A DNA stretch of 6,984 nt from the NCBI GenBank assembly GCA_040905145.1, contig JBBDSC010000103.1, forward strand, positions 1 to 6,984, read 5' to 3'. Shown here piece by piece: positions 6,750 through 6,984 of the stretch; the first letter of the stretch is position 1; the number at the start of each line of letters is the position of its first letter. The notes under the pieces are model-generated. The model saw nothing but the letters and a program-made list of their open reading frames with translations. It was not told where the DNA came from and made no database searches. The stretch comes from DATGMS01 sp040905145 (GTDB lineage: Bacteria; Bacteroidota; Bacteroidia; Cytophagales; Cyclobacteriaceae). The position numbers and the translations under genes were made by a program.

Positions 6750-6984
6750 CTAACCGCTCAGAAGTATCTGATTTTCATTAGGTTTTGGTTTTTTCGGTTT
6801 CTGGTTGTGTACTACAGATTTTCGTTTGGTAAATGGTTGGTGTTTGGTTTGCAGGATATCGTAAACCTGCTTGAGATTGTCGTTAGGCAGTGTGCATTTT
6901 CGGGTTGTGATGATTTTGTCGTATGTGTTGGTTCCCGATGTGGTGATGACTTTTTGGGTATTCCCTATTCTTACAATTTCGCCC
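6750..6984 (-). CDS. C-terminal end of an unidentified protein, possibly a transposase; partial at right edge
   Basis: The frame beginning at 6983 on the minus strand is open to the TAG at 6750-6752, giving the last 77 residues of a protein whose start lies beyond the window. The peptide looks coding: it starts GEIVRIGNTQKVITTSG, continues with KCTLPNDNLKQVYDILQ and ends with a basic, Pro/Lys-rich tail (KPKKPKPNENQ). The other minus-strand frame examined closes early. A basic C-terminal tail after an LPN..L..VYDIL segment is reminiscent of the ends of some DDE transposases, but I cannot name a family and the call is weak. Its position beside REP-like hairpins fits a mobile element but does not prove one. 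Confidence 0.55.
   Translation of the reverse strand, partial: GEIVRIGNTQKVITTSGTNTYDKIITTRKCTLPNDNLKQVYDILQTKHQPFTKRKSVVHNQKPKKPKPNENQILLSG

Overview
The window looks like a chromosomal segment from a Bacteroidota bacterium, probably Cytophagales/Cyclobacteriaceae-like. Evidence for this is moderate GC, start codons without strong Shine-Dalgarno sites, a TPR-CHAT protein carrying an export signal, and a small secreted beta-barrel protein of a type common in that phylum. This placement is inference; there is no rRNA or other marker gene here.

Layout: (1) 1-1659, plus strand: the 3' part of a gene open at the left edge, encoding a two-part, probably beta-propeller, protein of unknown function. 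(2) 1660-2055: a convergent gap with a two-hairpin, REP-like element. (3) 2056-2952, minus strand: a secreted protein with a short N-terminal beta-rich domain and a probable outer-membrane barrel. (4) 2953-3568: a 616-base divergent intergenic region with a cluster of inverted repeats around an ATAAC motif and a candidate Bacteroidota-type promoter for the minus gene. (5) 3569-6598, plus strand: a complete 1009-residue protein with a signal peptide, about nine TPRs, a CHAT caspase-like protease domain with visible His/Cys residues, and a C-terminal membrane anchor. (6) 6599-6749: a hairpin terminator and second two-hairpin REP-like structure. (7) 6750-6984, minus strand: the C-terminal end of a gene running off the right edge, possibly a transposase.

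No operon is visible. The left gene and the barrel gene converge, the barrel gene and the CHAT gene diverge, and the CHAT gene converges with the right-edge gene. The most interesting item is the exported, membrane-anchored TPR-CHAT protein, whose predicted topology places both the TPR sensor region and the protease in the periplasm. It shares its upstream region with the barrel-protein gene, which allows but does not prove co-regulation. There are no CRISPR, Cas, toxin-antitoxin or other recognised defence genes in the window.
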